A DNA stretch of 64,000 nt from Streptomyces drozdowiczii (GCF_026167665.1 NZ_CP098740.1:310001-374000), one strand, 5' to 3'; shown: positions 1 to 8,521, counted from the first letter of the stretch. A program made the numbers and translations. Notes: generated by a model from the letters alone, not told the origin.

Positions 1-169
1 TGTCGATACCGGCCTCGCCCCTGGTCGCGAGCAGATACGTGACCTCGCGGCCGGCATCGGTCCAGCCGGCCACCGCTGCCGCGCAGCCGTACTCCAGGTC
101 GTCGGGGTGCGCGACCACGGCGAGCGCGCGCCGCCAGTCCTCGGGCATGGGCTTCAGCTGCTCGGTCAT
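1..169 (-). CDS. PIG-L / LmbE-family deacetylase, N-terminal part only
   Basis: The reverse strand from the ATG at 169 runs off the left edge after 56 codons. The visible part contains AHPDD at about residues 20-24 followed by LLATRGEAG, the metal-binding signature of the PIG-L superfamily of zinc-dependent N-acetylglucosamine deacetylases (MshB, Mca and LmbE-like proteins). The Asp pair and a His further downstream normally bind the zinc. The real substrate (mycothiol intermediate, mycothiol conjugate or other GlcNAc compound) cannot be decided from this fragment. It lies upstream of, and divergent from, the rhodanese gene. Confidence 0.8.
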   Translation of the reverse strand, partial: MTEQLKPMPEDWRRALAVVAHPDDLEYGCAAAVAGWTDAGREVTYLLATRGEAGID

Positions 170-222
170 ATCCGCAGGCTAACGGGCAAGGCGACGGTGA
201 GACCCGTGACACGACGGGCTTC

Positions 223-240
223 GATACCCAGGGGGGTATC
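223..240. promoter_or_regulatory. CsoR/CstR-like operator upstream of rhodanese gene
   Basis: GATACCC-AGGG-GGGTATC is an inverted repeat with 7-bp arms, 69 bases before the rhodanese start. The ATACCC...GGGTAT form is the known operator type of the CsoR family (copper-sensing CsoR and persulfide-sensing CstR). With a rhodanese downstream, a CstR-like sulfur sensor is the more natural fit; no such regulator is encoded in this window, so the link is inferred. Confidence 0.6.
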
Positions 241-308
241 CTTGGCGGTCCGGGGCAGGAGAGCGCGAGACCTGTCCCGTACCCCGGTGAACGAAAGGAA
301 CACAGCTC

Positions 309-881
309 GTGACCAGCCCCGTATCCCTCTCCCCCGCCCAGGCGGCCGCCCGCCTCACGGAGTTCACCGTGATCGACGTACGCGCACCCGGTGAGTACGC
401 GGCGGGGCACGTACCGGGGGCGCTGAACATACCGCTCGACCGGCTCGACGAGGCGCTGCCCGCGCTCAAGTCCGCGTCCGCCCGCGGCGCGCTGCTCGTG
501 GTCTGCGCCTCCGGCAACCGCTCGACGCGCGCCTGCGACCTCCTGTCGGCGGCCGACATCGAGGCGGCGACGCTCACCGGCGGCACCTCCGCCTGGGCGA
601 GCGAGGGCCACGGCCTGGAGCGTCCGGAGGGCGCGCGGGCCACCTGGCCGATGGAGCGCCAGGTCCGGCTGGCGGCCGGCTCGCTCGTGGTGGCCGGGCT
701 GCTGGCGGGCCTCCGGTATCCCGCCGCGCGCTGGCTGTCCGCCGGTGTCGGCTCCGGTCTCGTCTTCTCCGCCGTCACCGACACCTGCGGGATGGCGGCG
801 GCCCTCTCGAAGCTCCCGCACAACCGCGCGCCGCGCTCGGCGCCGAGCCTGAACGCGACGCTGGACGCCCTCCAGGGCTGA
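309..881 (+). CDS. rhodanese-domain membrane protein (YgaP-like)
   Basis: The 190-residue protein has an N-terminal rhodanese domain (about 5-105) with the active-site loop CASGNRS, Cys66 being the persulfide-carrying residue, and a DUF2892-like C-terminal part (about 120-180) with two hydrophobic segments. This matches YgaP-type membrane rhodaneses, which transfer sulfane sulfur. The GTG start is preceded by GAAAGGA 9 bases upstream. The gene stands alone behind a CsoR/CstR-like operator at 223-240, suggesting induction by persulfide or metal stress. It converges on the peptidase gene through a hairpin at 890-915. Confidence 0.88.
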   Translation: MTSPVSLSPAQAAARLTEFTVIDVRAPGEYAAGHVPGALNIPLDRLDEALPALKSASARGALLVVCASGNRSTRACDLLSAADIEAATLTGGTSAWASEGHGLERPEGARATWPMERQVRLAAGSLVVAGLLAGLRYPAARWLSAGVGSGLVFSAVTDTCGMAAALSKLPHNRAPRSAPSLNATLDALQG

Positions 882-889
882 GGCATCGC

Positions 890-915
890 GGGGCCGGTCC
901 CGTACGGCCGGCCCC
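890..915. terminator. bidirectional hairpin between convergent genes
   Basis: GGGGCCGG and CCGGCCCC form an 8-bp GC stem around a 10-base loop, in the 47-base gap between two convergent genes. There is no U-tract, as is usual for Streptomyces terminators. Confidence 0.55.
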
Positions 916-928
916 TGGACGCCGCGGG

Positions 929-2224
929 TCAGCCCTCGTCGCGGACCAGCGCGAGCAGCCGGTCCAGCACGCGGGGCCCGCCCGCGCGCAGCCCGTCGTG
1001 CTCGAACTCGTCGGTCACCCAGGTGCGCAGCCCCCGGATCGCGGCGGCGGTGCGCAGTGCGTGGGCGGTGTCCACGTACATGTCGTCGTGGTAGACGGCG
1101 GCGGCCACCGGGACGTCGTTGGCGGCCAAGCGCGCGGGGTCGTACAGCGGCTCCCAGTCGGTGCGGGCGGCGAGGAGCGCGGCCGTCTCGCGCAGCGGGC
1201 GCAGCGCGGGGTCCACCTCGAAGTGCCAGGGGTGGATGGACTCGCCCGTGAACAGGACCGGTCCGTCACCCGCGAGGGCGGTGGCGGCGTCGAACTGCGG
1301 GAACTCGGCGCGGACCCGCTCGGCGGCCCAGTCCGTGGGGCGCTCGTCCTGGCCGTAGATGGCCTCGTGCATGAGGGCGTACAGGGGGTGCCCGGCGAAG
1401 GAGGTCGCGGCGCGCATGGCCTCCTGGAAGGTGTCGGAGAGCTCGGTGCCGTGCGGGGTGCGGACGAAGGCGTTCTCCAGGAGGTAGTGCAGCTGGTGGC
1501 TGCCGCTGCCGCCGCCGAGCATGATGCCGAGGGACTGGAAGCTCTCGGGCGTCAGCCGGTGCCCGGCGCTCTCGGGGCGGTGCTCCGCGAGGTGAGCGGT
1601 GATCTCCCGGGCGCGCTCGACATCCTGTGGGTAGCGGGCGTAGTGCGCGGCGACCTTCCGTTCGATACGGGGATACGCGGCCCGGTAGACGTCGTCCGCG
1701 TGGGCGTCGAGGGAGGGCAGACCGCCGGTGATCAGGACGGTGGCCAGCCCCTCCGGGGCGGACGAGAGATAGCGGACGGCGCAGAAGCCGCCGAAGGACT
1801 GGCCGAGCACGGTCCAGGGCGCGCCGCCGGTCAGCTGCGGGCGGATGAACTCGCAGTCCCGCACGATGTTGTCCGCGCGGAAGTGCGCGAGGTAGTCGGC
1901 CTGCTCGCGCGGCCCGCCCCGCAGCGGGAGGGTCTGCCGGTTGGCCGGGGTCGACAGGCCGGTGCCGCGCTGGTCGAGCAGGAGCACCCGGAATTCGCGC
2001 ACCGCCCGCCCGAGCCACGCCTCGGCGCCGGTGAAGCGCCGGGCGCCGAAGCCGGGACCGCCCTCCAGATACAGCAGCCAGGGCAGCTCCTGGCCGGCCC
2101 GGGACGCGGCCACGATCTCCCGGCCGAAGACCTCGATCTGCTCACCGCCGGGGTCGGAGTGGTCGAGCGGGACGGTGAAGCGGTGGTCGGTGAGGACGAG
2201 ACCGGGCTGCCGGTAGCTGTTCAA
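929..2224 (-). CDS. proline iminopeptidase-like alpha/beta hydrolase (S33)
   Basis: This 431-residue alpha/beta-hydrolase carries the peptidase S33 signatures: EGGPGFG near residue 54 (oxyanion loop, HGGPG-type), DQRGTGLS near 84-91, and the nucleophile elbow GQSFGGF around 141-147 with Ser as nucleophile. A His in the C-terminal FEHDGLR segment is the likely catalytic base. The length is normal for actinobacterial prolyl aminopeptidases, which release N-terminal proline from peptides. The chosen start is a TTG at 2224, six bases after AGGAG; no better ATG/GTG fits the conserved N-terminus. No signal peptide is seen, so it should be cytoplasmic. Confidence 0.85.
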   Translation of the reverse strand: MNSYRQPGLVLTDHRFTVPLDHSDPGGEQIEVFGREIVAASRAGQELPWLLYLEGGPGFGARRFTGAEAWLGRAVREFRVLLLDQRGTGLSTPANRQTLPLRGGPREQADYLAHFRADNIVRDCEFIRPQLTGGAPWTVLGQSFGGFCAVRYLSSAPEGLATVLITGGLPSLDAHADDVYRAAYPRIERKVAAHYARYPQDVERAREITAHLAEHRPESAGHRLTPESFQSLGIMLGGGSGSHQLHYLLENAFVRTPHGTELSDTFQEAMRAATSFAGHPLYALMHEAIYGQDERPTDWAAERVRAEFPQFDAATALAGDGPVLFTGESIHPWHFEVDPALRPLRETAALLAARTDWEPLYDPARLAANDVPVAAAVYHDDMYVDTAHALRTAAAIRGLRTWVTDEFEHDGLRAGGPRVLDRLLALVRDEG

Positions 2225-2317
2225 GGGGGCTCCTGGATCGGACGGTTCCCGGACAGTTCAGCACACCGGTGTGCCCCGGACGGTCGCGGCCCGTGTGCGG
2301 CCGGGGCGCCGGGCTCC

Positions 2318-2329
2318 TACCGTGCTCTC
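2318..2329 (+). promoter_or_regulatory. leaderless-type -10 box for opuCA-like gene
   Basis: TACCGT ends 6 bases before the ATG at 2330, and no Shine-Dalgarno sequence lies between. This spacing would place the transcript start at or next to the A of the start codon. Confidence 0.45.
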
Positions 2330-3493
2330 ATGATCCGGTTCGAACAGGTCGGCAAGGTCTACCCGGACGGCACGACCGCGGTCGACGCGCTGTCCTTCGA
2401 GGTCGCCGAGGGGGAACTGGTCACCCTGGTGGGCCCTTCGGGCTGCGGCAAGACGACCACGATGATGATGGTGAACCGGCTGATCGAACCGACCTCGGGC
2501 CGCATCCTGGTGGACGGCCGGGACATCGCGGAGACCGATCCGGTGAAGCTGCGGCGGGGCATCGGCTACGTCATCCAGCAGGTGGGGCTCTTCCCGCACC
2601 GGACGGTCCTCGACAACACGGCGACCGTGCCGGCGCTGGTGGGCTGGAAGCGGTCCAGGGCCCGGGAGCGGGCGGCCGAGCTGCTGGACCTGGTGGGGCT
2701 CGATCCGTCGGTGTACGGCTCCCGCTACCCGGCGCAGCTCTCCGGCGGCCAGCGCCAGCGCGTCGGCGTGGCGCGGGCCCTCGCGGCCGACCCGCCGGTG
2801 CTCCTGATGGACGAGCCGTTCGGTGCGGTGGACCCCGTGGTGCGCGAGCGGTTGCAGAACGAATTCCTCAAGCTCCAGTCGAGGGTGAGGAAGACGGTCC
2901 TGATGGTCACCCACGACATCGAGGAGGCCGTCCGGATGGGTGACCGGATCGCGGTGTACGGGCAGGGGCGCATCGAGCAGTTCGACACCCCGGGCGCGGT
3001 GCTCGGCTCGCCCGCGACCCCGTATGTGGCGGAGTTCGTCGGCGCGGACCGGGGGCTGAAGCGGCTGTCGGTCACCGCGATCGAGCCGGACGACCTGGAG
3101 CAGCCGCCGCTGGCCCGCCTCGACGAGCCGGCCGGGGCGGCGGCGGCCCGGCTGGCCGCCGCCGGCGCGCGCTGGGCGGTCGTGCTGAACGAGGCGGGCG
3201 AGCTGCACGGCTGGGTGTCGGCGGACGCGCTGCGGATCGCCGGGGACGAGGGCACGGTGGGTGAGCTGGCCCGCCGGATGGACGCGTGGGTGCCGGTGGG
3301 GGCGCCGCTGAAGCGGGCGTTCAGCGAGATGCTTCAGCGGGACGCGGGGTGGATCGCGGTGCTGGACGGGGCGCGGTTCCTCGGGGTGCTGACCCCGGCG
3401 AAGCTCCACGAGGCCCTGCGCCGTTCGGTGGACGCGGACGCGCAGGGCGTGGGGCGCGACGAGGTGCGGTTCGACTCGGTGGCGGACGCCTGA
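2330..3493 (+). CDS. betaine/carnitine/choline ABC transporter ATP-binding protein
   Basis: The 387-residue protein is an ABC ATPase of the OpuCA/ProV class. Walker A GPSGCGKTT is near residue 37, the signature LSGGQRQRVGVARAL near 137, and Walker B VLLMDEPFGAVDP near 157. A C-terminal region (about 250-370) looks like the paired CBS domains that sense ionic strength in osmoprotectant importers. The ATG at 2330 fits the family N-terminus (MIRFEQVGKVYPDG). Its probable partners, two permeases and the binding protein, lie at 4742-7070 on the opposite strand beyond a serine hydrolase gene, so the importer is split into two convergent transcripts. Compatible-solute uptake is the family role; the exact substrate is not visible. 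Confidence 0.9.
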   Translation: MIRFEQVGKVYPDGTTAVDALSFEVAEGELVTLVGPSGCGKTTTMMMVNRLIEPTSGRILVDGRDIAETDPVKLRRGIGYVIQQVGLFPHRTVLDNTATVPALVGWKRSRARERAAELLDLVGLDPSVYGSRYPAQLSGGQRQRVGVARALAADPPVLLMDEPFGAVDPVVRERLQNEFLKLQSRVRKTVLMVTHDIEEAVRMGDRIAVYGQGRIEQFDTPGAVLGSPATPYVAEFVGADRGLKRLSVTAIEPDDLEQPPLARLDEPAGAAAARLAAAGARWAVVLNEAGELHGWVSADALRIAGDEGTVGELARRMDAWVPVGAPLKRAFSEMLQRDAGWIAVLDGARFLGVLTPAKLHEALRRSVDADAQGVGRDEVRFDSVADA

Positions 3494-3511
3494 GGGGCGC
3501 GCCGGGGGCGG

Positions 3512-4660
3512 TCAGGCGTCCGCCGCGTACTGCCAGAAGTCGCGCATCAGCGGCGGCGGGGTGGGGCCGGTCATCTCCACCTGACTGAGCATGATCGCGG
3601 CCGTGCCGGTGGCCGGGACGATGTGTGCCGTGGTGCCGGTGCCACCCACCCAGCCGTAGCGCCCCGGCACGTTGTACGGGGCGGTCGTGTCGACGTCCAC
3701 CGAGCCGCCGAAGCCCCAGCCCTGCCCCTCGGTGAACAGCCCGCTGGCCTCGCGCTGAGCGGGGGTCAGGTGGTCCGTCGTCATCTGCCGTACGGAGGCG
3801 GGTGACAGGAGGCGCCGGCCCTCCACCGCGCCCTCACCGAGCAGCATGCGGGCGAAGGTGTGCAGGTCGTCCACGGTGGAGACCAGTCCGCCGGCCCCGG
3901 ACGGGAAGTCCGGCATGCTGCTCCACTGCCCGGCCGGGACGTCGATCAGCTCCACTCCGCCGTCCGCTCCGGGCCGGTACAGAGCGGTGAAGCGGTCGAG
4001 CTTCTCCGCCGGGACCATGAAGCCGGTGTCGTTCATGCCGAGGGGGCCGAAGATCCGCTCGGCGAGGAAATCCGGCAGCGGCTGCCCGGCGACCCGGGCG
4101 ATGAGCACGCCCAGGATGTCGGAGCAGGTGTTGTACAGCCACTCCCGGCCCGGCTGGGCCAGCAGCGGGATGCGCGAGAGCGTGTCCATCCAGGCATCCG
4201 GGGCAGCGACTCGGCGCGGCTGCGGCGCCCCCTGCTTCAGCTCGCTGAACAGGAGACGGGCGGCGGGCAGCGAGAAGTCGGACGGGAATCCGTACCCCGC
4301 GCGCGAGGTCATGAGGTCGAGCAGGGTGATGGGGCGTGTCGCCGGGACCACGTCGTCCACCGGGCCGTCCGGGGTGCGGACGACGACGGGCGCCGCCAGC
4401 TCGGGCAGCCAGGACGAGACCGGGTCGTCCGGCGCGATCCGCCCGTCCTCGATCAGCAGCATGGCCGCGGCGGCGACGACCGGTTTGGTGAGCGAGGCGA
4501 TCCTGAAGACCGAGTCCCGGGCCATCGGGGCGCCGCCGTCCGTGCCGGCGTCGCCCACGGCCGCCACTTCGACGCGTCCGCCGCGCGCCACCAGGCCCAC
4601 GGCGCCGGGGACCGATCCGTCGTGGACGTACTTCTCGAGAACTGCGCGCAGGGTGCTCAT
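3512..4660 (-). CDS. serine hydrolase (beta-lactamase/class C esterase family)
   Basis: The 382-residue protein from the ATG at 4660 (preceded by GGCGGAG) carries the SLTK motif (S-x-x-K, near residue 55) with nucleophile Ser and Lys, and a YNT motif near 174 in WLYNTCSDILG, typical of EstB-like esterases rather than true beta-lactamases. The C-terminal segment GYGWVGGTGTTAHIVPATG supplies the third active-site strand. No signal peptide is visible. It lies between the two halves of the osmoprotectant transporter and 81 bases downstream of the binding-protein gene. Substrate unknown. An upstream in-frame start at 4717 is possible but adds a non-conserved tail. Confidence 0.82.
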   Translation of the reverse strand: MSTLRAVLEKYVHDGSVPGAVGLVARGGRVEVAAVGDAGTDGGAPMARDSVFRIASLTKPVVAAAAMLLIEDGRIAPDDPVSSWLPELAAPVVVRTPDGPVDDVVPATRPITLLDLMTSRAGYGFPSDFSLPAARLLFSELKQGAPQPRRVAAPDAWMDTLSRIPLLAQPGREWLYNTCSDILGVLIARVAGQPLPDFLAERIFGPLGMNDTGFMVPAEKLDRFTALYRPGADGGVELIDVPAGQWSSMPDFPSGAGGLVSTVDDLHTFARMLLGEGAVEGRRLLSPASVRQMTTDHLTPAQREASGLFTEGQGWGFGGSVDVDTTAPYNVPGRYGWVGGTGTTAHIVPATGTAAIMLSQVEMTGPTPPPLMRDFWQYAADA

Positions 4661-4741
4661 CGCTCCGCCTTGTCCGGGATTGTCGATGTGTTGACCGGTG
4701 CGGCGGCCCGGACTCATCGGTCGGCGCGCCGCTTCCCGCGC

Positions 4742-5713
4742 TCACCCCTTCTCACCGGGGATGAGGTGTTCGGAGCGCAGATAGGCGCGGGCCACGTCCT
4801 CGGGGAGACGGCGCCAGCTGTCCACCTGTTCGTTGAGCCGGGCCAGGTCCGCGGTGGTCAGGACGGTGTTCAGCTTGCCCAGGGCCTTGCGCACCCCGGC
4901 GCCGCCCGCGCGGGCCCGGTTGACGACGGGGACGAGGTAGTCGGCGTTCTGGAGGTGCTTGTCGTCGGCGAGGATGACGAGGCCGAAGTCGTCCAGCGTT
5001 GCGTCGGTGGTGGTGGTCAGCACCATCTGGTCGCGGCCGCTCTGGACGGCCTGCTTGGCCTGCGTGGTGCCGACGCCCTTCGGGTCGACGGAGGTGATGT
5101 CGATGCCGTACGTCTTCTTCAGGCCGGGCGCGCAGTACGGGCGCTGGACGCACTCGTCGCCGGCCGCGAGGCGTACCGGGAGGCCGGAGCGGCCGAGGTC
5201 GCTGAGGGTCTTCAGGTGGTGCTCGCGGGCGTAGGCGGCGGTGACGGCGAACGCGTTCTGGTCGACCGCCTTGCCGGGGTCGAGGACGGTGAGTCCGCGC
5301 GGTGCGGCGAGGGCGCGCAGGGCCTTCATCGTGGCGGCGAGGTCCGGTGAGCCGACGGGGGCGGCGTCCGCGCCGTGCTCCTTGGCGTTGAGCCAGTCGG
5401 CGAAGGTGGCCGCGTATTCGGGGACGACGTCGATCTGGCCGTTCTCCAGGGCGGGTTCGTAGATCTCCCGGTTGGTGACGGAGATGATCTTGGTGGAGTA
5501 TCCGGCGCGGTCCAGCAGCAGGGCGTACATCTGGGCGAGGAGGTCGCTCTCGGTGAATCCCGCGGAACCGATGGTCAGGTGCTTGCTGTCGCCGGGCGGG
5601 GCGGTGACCGCGCCCTGGTTCTCCAGCGCAGGTCCGGTGGTGCAGGCGGTGGCCGCGAGCAGCAGGAGCGCGGCGAGCGGGCGGCCCGCCCGGACGCGGG
5701 GTCCGGCCCTCAT
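4742..5713 (-). CDS. osmoprotectant ABC transporter substrate-binding lipoprotein
   Basis: The 323-residue protein has a lipoprotein signal ending in LAATAC with Cys24 as the lipid-bearing residue. The mature part matches OsmF/OpuCC-type glycine-betaine/choline binding proteins: LTIGSAGFTESDLLAQMYALLLDRAGY at the start of domain I and ENGQIDVVPEYAATF, a segment typical of the ligand cleft. It overlaps the preceding permease gene by ATGA, so it is the last gene of a three-gene operon (7070 to 4742). It should deliver a quaternary ammonium compatible solute to the permeases. Confidence 0.9.
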   Translation of the reverse strand: MRAGPRVRAGRPLAALLLLAATACTTGPALENQGAVTAPPGDSKHLTIGSAGFTESDLLAQMYALLLDRAGYSTKIISVTNREIYEPALENGQIDVVPEYAATFADWLNAKEHGADAAPVGSPDLAATMKALRALAAPRGLTVLDPGKAVDQNAFAVTAAYAREHHLKTLSDLGRSGLPVRLAAGDECVQRPYCAPGLKKTYGIDITSVDPKGVGTTQAKQAVQSGRDQMVLTTTTDATLDDFGLVILADDKHLQNADYLVPVVNRARAGGAGVRKALGKLNTVLTTADLARLNEQVDSWRRLPEDVARAYLRSEHLIPGEKG

Positions 5714-6396
5714 GCGGTCGCCTCCGCCACGCGCAGCCCGAACCGGCGCGGCGCGAACCGCTGGGCCGCCTCGAAGACCCCCTCCACGACCAGCGCGAAC
5801 GCGGCGACCAGGACCGCTCCGGCGACCACCTGCGGGGTGGAGGCGAGGTTGAATCCGGCGGTGATGATGCGGCCGAGCCCGCCGCCGCCAGCGAGGGCCG
5901 CGATGGTGGCCGTGGCGACGAGCTGGACGGCGGCGATGCGCACCCCGGTGATGATGAGGGGCAGGGCGAGCGGCACCTCGACCTGGAGGAGCAGTTGGCG
6001 GCCCGTCATGCCCATGCCCCGGGCGGCCCGGACGACGTCCCGGTCGACCTCGCGCATGCCGACGTACGCGTTGGTGAGCAGCGGGGGCACGGCGAAGAGG
6101 ACGAGCGCGACGACCGTGGGCCCCTCCCCCCAGCGGCCGACCGGGGTGAGCAGGAGGAGCACCAGGACGGCGAACGTGGGCACGGCGCGCCCGACGTTGG
6201 AGATGTTGACGGCGAGCGCGCCGCCCCGGCCGAGGTGGCCGAGGAGCAGGGCGACGGGCAGTGCGATGAGGCAGCTGATCAGCAGGCAGACGGCGGTGAG
6301 GTAGAGGTGCTGGCCGAGCCGGACCCCGATGCCGTCCTGGCCCTGCCAGTGCGCGGAGGTGGTGAGCCAGGACCAGGCGTCCGTCAGGGTGTTCAT
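5710..6396 (-). CDS. osmoprotectant ABC transporter permease (second)
   Basis: The 228-residue protein (MNTLTDAWSW start at 6396) has five to six membrane segments, including YLTAVCLLISCLIALPVALL and NVGRAVPTFAVLVLLLL, and the EAA-like loop RDVVRAARGMGMTGRQLLLQVEVPLALP that contacts the ATPase. This is the OpuCB/OpuCD type. It overlaps both neighbours by four bases (ATGA), giving strong translational coupling. The open frame extends further upstream, but that part is a shadow of the neighbouring permease. Confidence 0.9.
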   Translation of the reverse strand: MNTLTDAWSWLTTSAHWQGQDGIGVRLGQHLYLTAVCLLISCLIALPVALLLGHLGRGGALAVNISNVGRAVPTFAVLVLLLLTPVGRWGEGPTVVALVLFAVPPLLTNAYVGMREVDRDVVRAARGMGMTGRQLLLQVEVPLALPLIITGVRIAAVQLVATATIAALAGGGGLGRIITAGFNLASTPQVVAGAVLVAAFALVVEGVFEAAQRFAPRRFGLRVAEATA

Positions 6397-7070
6397 GACC
6401 GGCTCCTCGTCCACGGGGTGAGCAGGCGCTGCAGCAGCAGGAGGAGCAGGTCGGCGGCGACGGCGATGACGACGCACAGGACGGACGCGGTGAGCACCTG
6501 GGCCTTGAAGTACGTGTTCATCCCGGCGTAGATGAGGTTGCCGAGCCCGCCGTAGCCGACGATCGCGCCGATGGTGACCAGGGAGACCGCGGAGACGGTG
6601 GCGATGCGCAGCCCAGCCATCGCGGCGGGCAGGGCGAGCGGGAGTTCGACGGCGACGAGCAGCCGTACGGGGCCGTAGCCCATGCCCCGCGCCGCCTGCC
6701 GGGTCTCCTCGGGGACGGCGCGCAGCCCGGCGAGGACGTTGCGCACGAGCAGGGTCAGCGAGTAGAGGACGAGGCCCGCGACGACGAGCGAGGCTGAGAG
6801 CCCGTACACCGGCAGCAGCAGGGAGAACATGGCGAGCGACGGGATCGTGTAGAGGATCGTCGTCACGCCGAGGACGGGTCCGGCGGCCCACTGCCAGCGG
6901 CGCGCGGCCAGGGCGAGCGGCAGGGCGAGGGCGAGGCCGATGAGCACGGAGACCGCGGTCAGCTGGATGTGTTGCAGCGCGGCTTCCCAGAGGATGTGGC
7001 GGCGGCTGCTGAGGTAGGCGCCGCAGACCCACTCGTTGCGCGCGAGGCAGTCGTCGGGAGGCGCGGTCAC
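6393..7070 (-). CDS. osmoprotectant ABC transporter permease (first)
   Basis: The 225-residue protein has an N-terminal LQHIQLTAVSVLIGLALALPLAL membrane segment, a further four to five hydrophobic segments and the coupling loop EETRQAARGMGYGPVRLLVAVELPLALP. It is a paralogue of the downstream permease, as in OpuCB/OpuCD pairs. The start is taken as the GTG at 7070 (residues VTAPPDDCLARNEW); no clear Shine-Dalgarno is present and an alternative inside cannot be excluded. It heads the operon permease-permease-binding protein. Confidence 0.86.
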   Translation of the reverse strand: MTAPPDDCLARNEWVCGAYLSSRRHILWEAALQHIQLTAVSVLIGLALALPLALAARRWQWAAGPVLGVTTILYTIPSLAMFSLLLPVYGLSASLVVAGLVLYSLTLLVRNVLAGLRAVPEETRQAARGMGYGPVRLLVAVELPLALPAAMAGLRIATVSAVSLVTIGAIVGYGGLGNLIYAGMNTYFKAQVLTASVLCVVIAVAADLLLLLLQRLLTPWTRSRS

Positions 7071-7086
7071 CCGTCCATTGCAGCCC

Positions 7087-7118
7087 GGACGGCCCGGACG
7101 CGCGCGCCCGGGCCGTCC
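7087..7118. terminator. strong hairpin downstream of alpha/beta hydrolase
   Basis: GGACGGCCCGG and CCGGGCCGTCC form a perfect 11-bp stem with a 10-base loop. It sits between the hydrolase stop (7142) and the permease start (7070) on the reverse strand, so it should end the hydrolase transcript before the transporter operon. Confidence 0.7.
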
Positions 7119-7141
7119 GATCGGGCCACAGCGCCCACGGG

Positions 7142-7843
7142 TCAGGACGTGGCGGCGGCCTTGTCGAGGATCGCGGCCAGTTCGTCGGGGCGGGAGAACA
7201 TCGGCCAGTGGCCGGTGTCCATGGTGGTCAGCTCCCACCGCTCGCTCGTCAGCAGCCGGGCCACTGCCTCGGCCGGTTCCGGTCCGTCGAGGAGGCACTT
7301 GATGTAGGTCGCCGGCAGCTCGCCGAGCGGGCGGTCCAGGACGGCCGGGTCGGCCAGGGCGGCGCCCGGGTGCGGGGTCGCGCCCTTCCGGAACCGTGCG
7401 ATCTGCTCGCCGGTCAGCTCCTGGCCCTCGAACTCCTCGGCCTCCGGTACGGCCCAGAGTCCGCCGTTCGCGTCGAGCTGCCCCTGGAGCTCGGCCGGCC
7501 CCTGCCACCAGGTGGAGACGAACGACTCGCCGTCGGCAGGGACGGAGGCGTCCACGAAGACGACACGGGTCAGCCGGTCGCCCAGGCGCTCGGCGGCCTG
7601 TCCCACGGGGATGCCGGAGTAGCTGTGGCCGACCAGGACCACGTCCCGCAGGTCCAGGCGCTCCACCTCCGCGACGATGTCGGTCACATGGGTCTGCCGG
7701 CCGACCGGACGGTCCCGTTTGCCGCCGAGCCCGGACAGGGTCAGCGGATGGGCACCGTGTCCGGCCGCGCGCAGCACCGGCACCACCTCGTCCCACGCCG
7801 TCTCGTCCAGCCAGGCACCTGCCACCAGTACGAAATCAGTCAT
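7142..7843 (-). CDS. alpha/beta fold hydrolase (esterase-like)
   Basis: The 233-residue protein is a small alpha/beta hydrolase. FVLVAGAWLDETAWDEV forms the first strand and oxyanion region, and VGHSYSGIP gives the nucleophile Ser near residue 80. A C-terminal MDTGHWPMFSRPDEL supplies the catalytic His. Members of this family are often annotated salicylate-esterase-like or EstC-like. The start ATG at 7843 is preceded by TAGGGT ending 7 bases upstream, a leaderless arrangement. It follows the PadR gene on the same strand after 35 bases. Confidence 0.85.
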   Translation of the reverse strand: MTDFVLVAGAWLDETAWDEVVPVLRAAGHGAHPLTLSGLGGKRDRPVGRQTHVTDIVAEVERLDLRDVVLVGHSYSGIPVGQAAERLGDRLTRVVFVDASVPADGESFVSTWWQGPAELQGQLDANGGLWAVPEAEEFEGQELTGEQIARFRKGATPHPGAALADPAVLDRPLGELPATYIKCLLDGPEPAEAVARLLTSERWELTTMDTGHWPMFSRPDELAAILDKAAATS

Positions 7844-7878
7844 GCCGGGGACCCTAGCCGAGGGGTCCGACAACGCCT

Positions 7879-8463
7879 TCAGAGCGCGTCCGCGCCGCCC
7901 ATCGCCGGTGCCGGCGAACGGAGTTCCAGGATCTCCAGGACGCGCCCGCCCCAGCGCAGGTTCTCCTCCTCGAAGGACCGGCCGCGCATCAGGGTCAGAT
8001 AGGGGCCGACCCGGTCGGTCCCGGCGAGGAACGCCGCCTCGTCGCGGCCGTCGAGCAGGCGCAGGCGCAGCCGTTCGTAGCGGGCGAGCTTGGCGCGCGC
8101 CCACTCCATGCGCTCCTCGACCGAAGCGCGTACCGCGTCGGCGTCGCCGATGTCCACGGCCTGGATCATCACGAGCAGTTCGTCCCGGATGGCCGTCGGC
8201 CGGGGCGCTTCGGCGGTGAAAGCGCCGAGCGCGTCGCGGCCGGCCGGTGTCAGTGTGAAGAGCCGCTTGTTCGGCCGGCGCTCCTGCTCGACCACACGCG
8301 CCTCGATCAGACCGTGTTCGGCGAGCCGGTCGAGTTCCCGGTAGAGCTGCTGGGGGGTGGCCGACCAGAAGTTCGCCACCGAGACGTCGAAGACCTTCGC
8401 CAGGTCGTATCCGGACGCCTCGCCTTCGAGCAGGGCTGCCAGGACCGCGTACTTGAGGGACAT
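7879..8463 (-). CDS. PadR-family transcriptional regulator
   Basis: The 194-residue protein begins MSLKYAVLAALLEGEASGYDL, the hallmark winged-helix start of PadR regulators, followed by the YRELDRLAEHGLIEARVVEQ recognition region. The C-terminal Vir_C-like helical part (about 90-185) contains EERMEWARAKLARYERLRLRLL and mediates dimerisation. The -10-like TAGCGT (8470-8475, read on the reverse strand) ends 6 bases before the ATG, indicating a leaderless transcript. It is divergent from the SnoaL-like gene at 8522 and may control that gene and the following hydrolase. Confidence 0.88.
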   Translation of the reverse strand: MSLKYAVLAALLEGEASGYDLAKVFDVSVANFWSATPQQLYRELDRLAEHGLIEARVVEQERRPNKRLFTLTPAGRDALGAFTAEAPRPTAIRDELLVMIQAVDIGDADAVRASVEERMEWARAKLARYERLRLRLLDGRDEAAFLAGTDRVGPYLTLMRGRSFEEENLRWGGRVLEILELRSPAPAMGGADAL

Positions 8464-8521
8464 CTGGACACGCTAGCACCCATGTGATTAATGTCGTTCG
8501 CACCTATTCAACAAATTGACT

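Noticed and set aside
998..3493. 831-codon forward frame over the peptidase gene
   Set aside because: The first 444 codons are antisense to the proline iminopeptidase. Only the part from 2330 encodes the ABC ATPase.
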